A stretch of DNA of 12,461 nt from an uncultured Lachnospiraceae bacterium (GTDB taxonomy: Bacteria; Bacillota; Clostridia; Lachnospirales; Lachnospiraceae). This document shows positions 7,174-12,461 of the stretch, in pieces; position 1 is the stretch's first letter; the number at the start of each line of letters is the position of its first letter. Where the stretch lies: positions 1 through 12,461 of the forward strand of contig CAJUJR010000083.1 of NCBI GenBank assembly GCA_910586605.1, in the 5' to 3' direction. The position numbers were made by a program, and so were the translations under genes. Below the pieces are notes generated by a model. That model was not told the origin of the DNA, made no database searches, and was given only the letters and a program-made list of their open reading frames with translations.

Positions 7174-7453
7174 CTAATCTTTGGCCTGCACCCATGCCAG
7201 GTTCTTCTTATTGGTTATCATATTATAAAATAGGCCAATTTGTTTATAATCTAAGGCATGGTAATAATCGCCCTTTACCCTTACTTTACCATCATCTTTA
7301 TAAAGCATATATAACCGCTTTCTTTTTTAAATCCTTGGAAAAGATGACAAAATCAATACCATCAGCCATTTGATTATTTATAACATCCCAACACCTAAGA
7401 GAAATCTTTGACAAATAACTTGTGTTGCTATTCTCGTAACTTAGGGTTAAATA
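7174..7453 (-). pseudogene. Frameshifted remnant of a small unknown gene
   Basis: Two consecutive reading frames look coding. The upstream frame (7453 down to a stop at 7298-7300) ends ...MADGIDFVIFSKDLKKK. The downstream frame (7326 down to TAG at 7174-7176) reads KRKRLYMLYKDDGKVRVKG and ends WVQAKD. Removing one A from the A6 run at 7323-7328 would join them into a single natural-looking product of about 90 aa. No good start codon or Shine-Dalgarno sequence precedes the first part, which abuts the end of the Uma2 gene, so the 5' end appears lost. I do not recognise the family. A sequencing error or transcript slippage at the A run is possible instead of a true pseudogene. Confidence 0.45.
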
Positions 7454-8004
7454 TTCAGCAAGTCAACGATATTTGAGAAGTTGATAAGCAGATCATCGTA
7501 GATGCCAGCCTTCACAGAATCAGCAAAAGTATAATCTCCGGTATCTTCTGATTCAAAGTTGTAAACAAGGATACGGTTCTTCTCCTGGTCAACAATCCAG
7601 TATTCCCTGACGCCTACAGTACGGTATTTAAAGAGTTTTGTAAAATAATCCATACGCTTGCTGGCAGGGGAGACAATTTCTATAATCCAGTCTGGCGCAC
7701 CAAAACAGCCTCTGTCAGTGAGCTTTGATTTATCACAGATTATGGATATATCCGGCTCGACATAGTTTGTATCATCTTTATCCAGAAATACAGCAAATGG
7801 TGCAAAAAAAGGCTCACAGAAACCACCTTTTAACTTAATATAGGAATTTATGGAAGAAAAAAGCTCCCTCGCTATTGTTTGATGCTTTCGGCTGGGTGGC
7901 GCCATCATATATATTTGTCCATCAATCAGTTCTGCACGTTCTCCATCCGGGAGAGCATAAATGTCATTAATAGTATAGATTTTTTCTTGTGCTAATGCTG
8001 GCAT
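7447..8004 (-). CDS. Uma2/DUF820-family PD-(D/E)XK nuclease-like protein
   Basis: Protein of 185 aa with the Uma2 (DUF820) restriction-endonuclease-like fold. Visible features are ERAELIDGQIYMM (22-34), YVEPDISII (81-89) with acidic D85, DWIIEIVSP (105-113) with E109, and YFTKLFKYRTVGVREYWIVD (120-139) with candidate lysines K123 and K127. These fit the D...E-x-V...K/Y pattern of the family, so the nuclease residues look intact. Uma2 proteins are often present in many copies in cyanobacteria and sporadic elsewhere; their cellular role is unclear. The ATG is preceded by AAGGAAGTG at suitable spacing. It stands alone, with 140 bases to the ATPase gene upstream and a gene remnant immediately downstream, so it looks like an accessory insertion. 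Confidence 0.92.
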   Translation of the reverse strand: MPALAQEKIYTINDIYALPDGERAELIDGQIYMMAPPSRKHQTIARELFSSINSYIKLKGGFCEPFFAPFAVFLDKDDTNYVEPDISIICDKSKLTDRGCFGAPDWIIEIVSPASKRMDYFTKLFKYRTVGVREYWIVDQEKNRILVYNFESEDTGDYTFADSVKAGIYDDLLINFSNIVDLLNI

Positions 8005-8038
8005 AGGAACACTTCCTTTCCAAAATATTGTGTCTAGT

Positions 8039-8068
8039 ATAATAACAAAATCGCCTGCGAATTAGCAA
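8039..8068 (-). promoter_or_regulatory. Candidate promoter for the Uma2 gene
   Basis: On the minus strand TTGCTA (8063-8068) and TATTAT (8039-8044) are 18 bases apart, and a TG two bases before the -10 hexamer gives an extended -10 form. It lies about 35 bases upstream of the start codon. The match is moderate, but its position in the 140-base gap after the ATPase stop is right. Confidence 0.35.
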
Positions 8069-8144
8069 TAGTCCTTGCTACCGGCTGTGAGATAAAAGCT
8101 ACATTAAAAGGTATCACAGACAGAAATTAACAGAAAAAAACTCC

Positions 8145-9008
8145 CTAGCTGCTAAATGTATCCAGATATACATCTTCTAAATTCGCTGGGCATCTTCTAT
8201 AATCATACCCATTCGGCGGAGTATCGGCAACAATTTTTATGTGGACGCCGTCTTCCCTGCTGTTAATATTGCTGACAATATATTTTTCCTGGATTTCTTT
8301 AAGTTTATCATAATCTGCCGAAATATCATAGACTTTTTCTGATACATCCTGTATCAGCTGCCCTGGCGTACCATTTTTAATCACTTTCCCATTCCCAATC
8401 AAATAAATTTCATTCGCAATCGCCTCTACATCTGATACAATATGGGTTGCCACAATAACAATCCGCCCCTCTGCTATCATGCTGATATAATTTCTTATGC
8501 GGATTCTTTCCTGTGGGTCTACACCTGCTGTCGGCTCATCCAGTATCAATATTTTAGGGTCATTTAATAATGCCTGTGCAAGCATCAGGCGCTGCTTCAT
8601 CCCTCCAGAAAGCCCATCTATCCGCACCCTCCGTTTGTCTTGCAAGTGAAACGCTTCCATCAATTCCAAGGAACGCTCCTTTGCCTTCTCTTTTTTTAAC
8701 CCCTTGAGCCTGGAAATATACATCAGGAAAGCATAAGCACTGAAATCATTGTAAAACCCCTGTGTCTGCGGCATGTACCCAACAACAGCCCTGTAACCCT
8801 TTCCCAGCGTTTTAATATCTGTCCCATCGAAAAGGATTTCTCCATCCTGCCTTGCAATATTATCCGTAATCAGGTTAATCAGCGTACTTTTCCCAGCGCC
8901 ATTCGGCCCCAAAAGGCCATATAAGCCAGGGGTAAAAGTAATTGATATCCCGGAAAGGGCATGTATTTTCCCATAATCTTTTTTTATATTTTGAATTATT
9001 AACTGCAT
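8145..9008 (-). CDS. ABC transporter ATP-binding protein (ABC-2 exporter type)
   Basis: Cytoplasmic ATPase subunit of 287 aa. Motifs are complete: Walker A GPNGAGKS (34-41), Q-loop Q81 in GYMPQTQGFY, signature LSGGM (133-137), Walker B ILILDE (153-158), and switch histidine H189 in VATHIV. The roughly 95-residue C-terminal extension is typical of ATPases paired with ABC-2-type permeases in drug, lantibiotic or peptide export and immunity. I take the ATG at 9006-9008, which has AGGTGA six to seven bases upstream; a GTG at 9015-9017 overlapping the permease stop would add three residues. It follows the permease genes directly and surely works with them. What it transports cannot be read from the sequence. 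Confidence 0.96.
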   Translation of the reverse strand: MQLIIQNIKKDYGKIHALSGISITFTPGLYGLLGPNGAGKSTLINLITDNIARQDGEILFDGTDIKTLGKGYRAVVGYMPQTQGFYNDFSAYAFLMYISRLKGLKKEKAKERSLELMEAFHLQDKRRVRIDGLSGGMKQRLMLAQALLNDPKILILDEPTAGVDPQERIRIRNYISMIAEGRIVIVATHIVSDVEAIANEIYLIGNGKVIKNGTPGQLIQDVSEKVYDISADYDKLKEIQEKYIVSNINSREDGVHIKIVADTPPNGYDYRRCPANLEDVYLDTFSS

Positions 9009-9013
9009 TAAAA

Positions 9014-9850
9014 TCACCTGCCTGTTTTCTTTCTGATTATTTTTAGAATCCCAAAGGCAGACAAAAGAAAAAGTAACATAACAGCCAGCTTCAGGAAAAA
9101 GTATAGTACCATAAACAGTAAAATATTGCAGCCAAAAGGAACCGCTGCAAGCCTAGGAATGCTCTGTACTGGGGCAAAAAGCCCAGAAATCCCATAGAGC
9201 TTATATATAGAAGCAACCTCCAGTGCGTTTTCAACTGCAAACATAACAACTGTGATGCATATTAACAGGATGGCTTTTCTCCTGTCCAGTTCCCGCCTCC
9301 CATATTTACAAAGGCTAAGTACAGCATTTGTCCCAGATATCTTTTCTTCCCAAAAAAAACCAAAGACAAGCAAAAGCATCCCTACAGCAAAAACAAGATC
9401 CCGCAAATCCAACCTGTTTTGGAATAGCCTGTTATAACAGTATAAATTAATATACCAGCCATCAATACCCTTTTCTTCCTGTAAGGACTTTAAATAATCC
9501 TTCTGTGTCATAATTTCCCTATAAAAAATCTGTTCTGTCTGATAGGCGCTACACTTGTATTGAATTTCTTCATACGCCTTGTCATCTATTTTCCCTGCTT
9601 CATAATCGTTTACTGCCTGTTCATACTCTTTTGACAACGCATCTAAAAAACTGCCAAGCTCTCCCAATTCCTGTTCAGAAGCATCGGCTGGGACACCTTC
9701 ATACCGTTCAATAAAAGAGCAATACATTTCCTGGACGCCAGATTCTATTACATCTGTAAAATCAGCCTGCTTTATAAAAACAACTGCAAGCACAAACAAT
9801 AATAAAATCCCCTTCTGGCTAACCAATAATTTATATGCTTCAAAACCCAT
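9014..9850 (-). CDS. ABC-2-type permease, C-terminal part (split gene)
   Basis: Membrane protein of 278 aa from the ATG at 9848-9850. It opens MGFEAYKLLVSQKG, then has a membrane segment (about 14-27), a long hydrophilic, coiled-coil-prone extracytoplasmic region (about 30-150), segments near 151-167 and 193-211, and a hydrophobic C-terminal stretch (241-268) that may cross once or twice. EEKISGTNAVLSLCKYGRRE (168-187) is the cytoplasmic loop after the second segment and parallels DRNTIG...GRGRRIF in the N-terminal part. The ATG lies one base after the stop of the upstream partner, with AGGAG 12 bases before it, so it could be translated by coupling. The frame is open to 9958, and LLLLLLQERLNS before the ATG also looks protein-like, so a frameshifted single gene is an alternative. 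Confidence 0.8.
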   Translation of the reverse strand: MGFEAYKLLVSQKGILLLFVLAVVFIKQADFTDVIESGVQEMYCSFIERYEGVPADASEQELGELGSFLDALSKEYEQAVNDYEAGKIDDKAYEEIQYKCSAYQTEQIFYREIMTQKDYLKSLQEEKGIDGWYINLYCYNRLFQNRLDLRDLVFAVGMLLLVFGFFWEEKISGTNAVLSLCKYGRRELDRRKAILLICITVVMFAVENALEVASIYKLYGISGLFAPVQSIPRLAAVPFGCNILLFMVLYFFLKLAVMLLFLLSAFGILKIIRKKTGR

Positions 9851-9851
9851 G

Positions 9852-10367
9852 CTATTTAAACGCTCCTGTAATAAAAGCAGCAGTAAGTACAATACACCAT
9901 AACATAAGTGCAAGAAGCTTCCGGAATATCCTTCTTCCCCTTCCATCTCTTGCAGCATAGGCCATATGCTTCAACCCAATCGTATTCCTGTCTGTAAGGG
10001 CAAAAACAACCAAAAGGATGCAAAGCACCCCAAAGAAATGTACAAAATTACAATGAAAGAGGGCAATAAGCCCTCTATAATCAAAAGAAACAGGCTCGAT
10101 TTCCAAAAGTTTTTTATAATCGTCTGCTGTCTTTTCAATATTCCGTTTAGAAAATCCATCCGCTGCCTTAAAAATACTAATTTGGTTCATTGAATCAGAC
10201 TGCCGTAAAACAGCTTCTATATTTTGATGATACCGAATAATATAATCCTTCTCCCCGACTGCTTTATTTCCCAAAAACCAATAGATACAAGATATCACAT
10301 GGATGCAGAATACTGCCAGAAGCAGATTTCTGACAAAACGTTTCCTGATAATAGTTTTCCACTCCAT
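9852..10367 (-). CDS. ABC-2-type permease, N-terminal part (split gene)
   Basis: Membrane protein of 171 aa. It has an N-terminal membrane segment (12-32), an extracytoplasmic loop (33-107), a second segment (108-124), the cytoplasmic loop TDRNTIGLKHMAYAARDGRG, and a third segment (151-170) that runs into the TAG stop. Related ABC-2 permeases are usually one chain with two similar halves, so this looks like the first half cut short. Joining it to the next open frame needs a +1 shift anywhere in the 9852-9958 overlap. I use the ATG at 10365-10367 (MEWKTIIRKR), which has GGGAG ten bases upstream at the end of the lipoprotein gene, rather than an ATG at 10394 inside that gene. It could be a genuine separate subunit, a frameshifted pseudogene half, or a sequencing error. 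Confidence 0.75.
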   Translation of the reverse strand: MEWKTIIRKRFVRNLLLAVFCIHVISCIYWFLGNKAVGEKDYIIRYHQNIEAVLRQSDSMNQISIFKAADGFSKRNIEKTADDYKKLLEIEPVSFDYRGLIALFHCNFVHFFGVLCILLVVFALTDRNTIGLKHMAYAARDGRGRRIFRKLLALMLWCIVLTAAFITGAFK

Positions 10368-10372
10368 ACCGC

Positions 10373-11656
10373 CTATTCTCCCAATGGTGTCCATTTTGCT
10401 GCGCCTTCGGATAACCCTTTTACAGAAAGAATACCTATTTTCCCACTCCCTAATGCAAAAAAGTAATCCTCATCCCCCATACGGCATGGGCTAAAATCAA
10501 CATCCATAACCTCGTTTAAAAGTTTACCTTCAGAATCATATTGCGACAGGGTATAGGTATCCTTACGATAGAAGTAGATGGTCTTTCCATGCACTGCTAT
10601 ATCCCCACGCGCACCAGTGTCCACCACGGCTGCATCTTTTTGCTCTTTCAGCGAATAACGGTTAATTCCATTTACCGTAGCATAATACAAGTCCCCATCA
10701 GAAACAGCATAAGCAGAAACCGCATCCTTTTTCACCAGCTGAACCTTGGCAGTATTGACATTCAGGGCAAAGATACCAGCTTCTATATCAATATAGTCAT
10801 CATCAATGAAGTTTCCTGACTGGAAAAACAGGTAATCCCCATAAGCCTGCATACGGTACAAAGATGGGCGGCTGCCTGCATTTTCAAATACAATTTCCAC
10901 ATCCTCTCCCCCAAGTTTTATACGGCGTAACTTCAGGCCGCTTTCTTCTCCAATTAAGAAATAGATATATCCCCTGTGAATGCATACTTCCGGTTCTGAA
11001 AATTCCTTTACATTTTCACCTTCTGCTTTTGTGGAAGAAAGATCCGCTTTATATAACGTCATATATTTCTCACAGGTACTTCCATCTGGAGATACCTTAT
11101 ACAAATATACATACCCTTCTCCATCATGCCCTACAACATATACGCAGCCGTCATAATATTGGATATAACTTCTTATATAAGCAATCTCTTCTTCACCATT
11201 AGAATTAAAAAATGCATTACAGCCCTTACTGTTATGGGCACAGTTTGGCTTATTGCAAAGAGGGATATAGCTTTGGGAAGCTGTATCAAAATACATCAGC
11301 CTTCCATACCCGAAATCTTTTCCCCATATATAATACCCGTTTTCTGCCCTTGCAACACTTGTCCACAAATACTCCGGCTGGGCGTCTGTTGCAACTTTAT
11401 ACCCTAACCCATATTCTGACAAGCCAAGCTTCTCCTCCCGCATCCCAGAAATCGGATGGCTGTCATCAATTACTTTGGTTTTGGCAGTATCTGTATTTTT
11501 TTCTGAACCAGAACGATTCACCTTGGAACTTCCTGCGTTAGTACTTTTCCCTTCATTCTGTGAACTGATGTCACTCCCCCCAGAGCAACCCACTAGCAAA
11601 AGAATACAAAATAAAAGAGGTATATAAATTTTTCTTTTCCCATGAACTTTTTCCAT
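10373..11656 (-). CDS. Lipoprotein with beta-propeller-like body, ABC-transporter associated
   Basis: Secreted lipoprotein of 427 aa. A basic N-terminus, hydrophobic core and lipobox LLVGC place the lipidated Cys at 24. A low-complexity Ser/Asn/Lys/Thr linker follows (25-65). The body contains repeated short beta-type units such as NGYYIWG, DGCVYVV, RGYIYFL, GDYLFFQ, DGDLYYA and GKTIYFY, spaced as in a beta-propeller of the DUF5050 type. A cysteine/histidine cluster C134-x4-C139-x-H141-x4-C146 sits after the first blade. I use the ATG at 11654-11656, with GGAGGG five to six bases upstream, not the in-frame ATG 30 bases earlier. The permease starts five bases after its stop, so the two are co-translated. 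A surface sensor or substrate-capture role for the transporter is plausible but unproven. Confidence 0.85.
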   Translation of the reverse strand: MEKVHGKRKIYIPLLFCILLLVGCSGGSDISSQNEGKSTNAGSSKVNRSGSEKNTDTAKTKVIDDSHPISGMREEKLGLSEYGLGYKVATDAQPEYLWTSVARAENGYYIWGKDFGYGRLMYFDTASQSYIPLCNKPNCAHNSKGCNAFFNSNGEEEIAYIRSYIQYYDGCVYVVGHDGEGYVYLYKVSPDGSTCEKYMTLYKADLSSTKAEGENVKEFSEPEVCIHRGYIYFLIGEESGLKLRRIKLGGEDVEIVFENAGSRPSLYRMQAYGDYLFFQSGNFIDDDYIDIEAGIFALNVNTAKVQLVKKDAVSAYAVSDGDLYYATVNGINRYSLKEQKDAAVVDTGARGDIAVHGKTIYFYRKDTYTLSQYDSEGKLLNEVMDVDFSPCRMGDEDYFFALGSGKIGILSVKGLSEGAAKWTPLGE

Positions 11657-11724
11657 ATAATCCCTCCATATCCTTTGGCAATTCAAATGGTATAACTAAA
11701 AAATGCTCTTTAAAAAATGTATTA

Positions 11725-11751
11725 CTAAGGCAATATTTTATGTTGCCTTAG
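11725..11751. terminator. Hairpin A before the lipoprotein gene
   Basis: CTAAGGCAA (11725-11733) and TTGCCTTAG (11743-11751) are perfect 9-base arms around a nine-base loop. On the minus strand the stem is followed after seven bases by a run of six T (11712-11717). It could be an imperfect terminator or attenuator between the secreted-protein gene and the lipoprotein operon, about 70 bases before the lipoprotein start. Confidence 0.5.
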
Positions 11752-11802
11752 ATATACTTTTCACACTATCCCCATGCCACGCTCTTTGCGGCACAAATAG
11801 CA

Positions 11803-11832
11803 ATGAAAAACGCTGCTTTTGTGTTTTTCCAT
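11803..11832. repeat. Hairpin C in the 11657-11942 gap
   Basis: ATGAAAAAC (11803-11811) can pair with GTTTTTCCAT (11823-11832) with one bulged base, around an 11-base loop. The A/T-rich stem is weaker than the neighbouring hairpins. A further short GC-rich stem (TGCC...GGCA) lies at 11775-11793. Confidence 0.35.
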
Positions 11833-11833
11833 A

Positions 11834-11892
11834 ATTGAAACCGTAATCATTCTTAGGATGCGTTTTGTGCAGCCTTAGAATGATTTTTCAAT
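11834..11892. repeat. Hairpin B, 17-base arms with extension
   Basis: AATCATTCTTAGGATGC (11845-11861) and GCAGCCTTAGAATGATT (11869-11885) pair with two mismatches around a seven-base loop. The stem extends outward through ATTGAAA (11834-11840) and TTTCAAT (11886-11892) past a four-base bulge. It begins about 50 bases after the secreted-protein stop on the minus strand and lacks a T tract there; on the plus strand a short T run lies within the 3' arm. It shares a GCCTTAG segment with hairpin A. Confidence 0.6.
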
Positions 11893-11942
11893 CTAATCTC
11901 ATTTTATAAAATTAATCTAAAAATGACGAAGTTATGTCACTC

Positions 11943-12293
11943 TTAAGGCCTGACATTATACAAGGTAGCTTTCAAACCTCCACCTGCATAACCCCAAAAA
12001 TCAGCTACTGTAAAATTATATCCTGCATCAGCAGTTCTGCTAACTGCCACTGTGTTATAAGCATCCCCTCTCGTATTATTAACTATTCTTGTCCGTGTAT
12101 CACCTGTAGTTGGATGCTCTTCAACATATTTCATCTGAATTTCCAATACTATGCCACCATTACCATAAGTAAAAGTCCCCTTGGCTAACGTTGCTGTCAC
12201 AGATGCCGTTATCCCTTCTGCTGCTGAACAGGGTGTTGTTGTTCCCAAAAGCATTACTGCAGTTAGTAAAATCCCAATTACTTTCTTCCTCAT
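11943..12293 (-). CDS. Small secreted protein, possibly lactococcin 972-like
   Basis: Precursor of 116 aa with a clear signal peptide: basic MRKK, a hydrophobic core to about residue 18, and a likely cleavage near PCSAAEG (21-27), leaving a mature chain of about 90 aa. The mature part is rich in Thr, Gly, Asn and Tyr and has no further cysteine or membrane segment. GTFTYGNGG near its start, a central HPTTGDTRTRIVNN and a final GGGLKATLYNV resemble the GTWxYG, HPTKTH...VV and KAYYN-like features I recall for the lactococcin 972 bacteriocin family; this is motif-level resemblance only. The ATG has AAGGAG nine bases upstream. Downstream lie a lipoprotein, permease and ATPase, a setting similar to bacteriocin/immunity loci. 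It could instead be an unrelated small beta-sheet protein. Confidence 0.75.
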   Translation of the reverse strand: MRKKVIGILLTAVMLLGTTTPCSAAEGITASVTATLAKGTFTYGNGGIVLEIQMKYVEEHPTTGDTRTRIVNNTRGDAYNTVAVSRTADAGYNFTVADFWGYAGGGLKATLYNVRP

Positions 12294-12341
12294 AACGATA
12301 AATCTCCTTATAAATAATATTATAAATATACTTCTATATTA

Positions 12342-12370
12342 ACAATACTCTTATTCAATGTAAATTTCAA
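12342..12370 (-). promoter_or_regulatory. Candidate promoter for the secreted-protein gene
   Basis: On the minus strand TTGAAA (12365-12370) and TATTGT (12342-12347) are 17 bases apart, about 50 bases upstream of the start codon. The surrounding sequence is very A/T-rich and offers other weak -10 boxes, so the assignment is tentative. Confidence 0.35.
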
Positions 12371-12389
12371 GTGCTATTTCTTATTTATA

Positions 12390-12410
12390 CGACACAATTC
12401 GACACATTCG
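12390..12410. repeat. Tandem CGACACA repeat, possible operator
   Basis: CGACACAATT (12390-12399) is followed directly by CGACACATTCG (12400-12410), two copies with a ten-base period, close to one helical turn. They lie about 20 bases upstream of the candidate -35 box of the secreted-protein gene, where an activator would bind. Function is inferred from position and spacing only. Confidence 0.4.
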
Positions 12411-12461
12411 TTACTATTCACAGCCAATCGTAGCCGGATCTCAATAAAAAATCTCTTCCCC
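12408..12461 (+). repeat. Interspersed repeat, right copy (inverted partner at 58-115)
   Basis: The last 54 bases of the window are the inverted counterpart of the left copy. The 28-base core is at 12408-12435 and the A-rich/TCTTCCCC arm at 12443-12461. The repeat may continue past the window edge. It overlaps the end of the CGACACA tandem by three bases and lies upstream of the secreted-protein gene. Confidence 0.75.

Noticed and set aside
7322..7330. Programmed -1 frameshift at the A AAA AAG heptamer in the gene remnant
   Set aside because: The heptamer is in the right phase, but a -1 shift leads to a stop about 14 codons later; joining the two coding frames needs +1, so programmed -1 slippage does not explain it.
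8120..8144. Terminator after the ATPase gene
   Set aside because: There is a run of seven T after the stop on the minus strand but no convincing stem before it.
9009..9017. GTG start for the ATPase at 9015-9017
   Set aside because: The ATG at 9006-9008 has a better-spaced AGGTGA and begins the conserved domain; the GTG adds only three residues.
10368..10394. Earlier ATG (10394) for the first permease part
   Set aside because: It lies inside the lipoprotein gene with no ribosome binding site; MEWKTIIRKR at 10367 has GGGAG upstream and fits the family start.
11657..11686. Earlier in-frame ATG (11686) for the lipoprotein
   Set aside because: The ATG at 11656 has a strong GGAGGG site and gives a normal lipoprotein signal peptide.
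1..12461. CRISPR array, tRNA, rRNA or insertion sequence
   Set aside because: No regularly spaced direct repeats, cloverleaf sequences, rRNA motifs or transposase-like ORFs were seen.

Overview
This window reads as chromosomal DNA from a low-to-mid GC Clostridia, most likely a Lachnospiraceae-type gut bacterium. The basis is the gene order murB-rapZ-whiA-HPr-dnaE, AGGAGG-type ribosome binding sites, Bacillus-like promoters, and a lipoprotein with a cysteine/histidine motif that I associate with that family. This is an inference from family resemblance and synteny, not a species call. Every gene I accept lies on the minus strand, so transcription runs from high to low coordinates.

Core block (about 1-7090). 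A good sigma-A-type promoter (7053-7081) and a dyad-rich leader precede murB (TTG start), rapZ, whiA and a Crh-like HPr protein. A clear intrinsic terminator follows the HPr gene, and then comes dnaE. The block combines peptidoglycan precursor synthesis (MurB), a nucleotide-binding regulator (RapZ), a division/chromosome-linked DNA-binding protein (WhiA), a probably regulatory HPr paralogue with Glu instead of His at position 15, and a DNA polymerase III alpha subunit. The rapZ-whiA-HPr order parallels the Bacillus subtilis yvcJ-yvcK-yvcL(whiA)-crh operon, but the yvcK/mgfK gene is absent between rapZ and whiA.

Middle block (about 7089-8144). This holds a long imperfect hairpin, a frameshifted remnant of a small unknown gene, and a lone Uma2/DUF820-family PD-(D/E)XK protein. 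It looks like accessory material.

Accessory cassette (about 8145-12461). In transcription order it holds a small signal-peptide-bearing secreted protein (116 aa), a hairpin-dense 286-base gap, a 427-aa lipoprotein with a beta-propeller-like body, an ABC-2-type permease split into two reading frames (TAG, one base, ATG), and its ABC ATPase. The mature part of the secreted protein resembles the lactococcin 972 bacteriocin family in a few motifs. Together with an adjacent transporter and lipoprotein, this suggests a possible bacteriocin-like production/immunity locus, held at moderate-to-low confidence.

The two ends of the window carry inverted copies of one roughly 55-base repeat with a nearly identical 28-base core. 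One copy lies just after dnaE and the other upstream of the secreted-protein gene.
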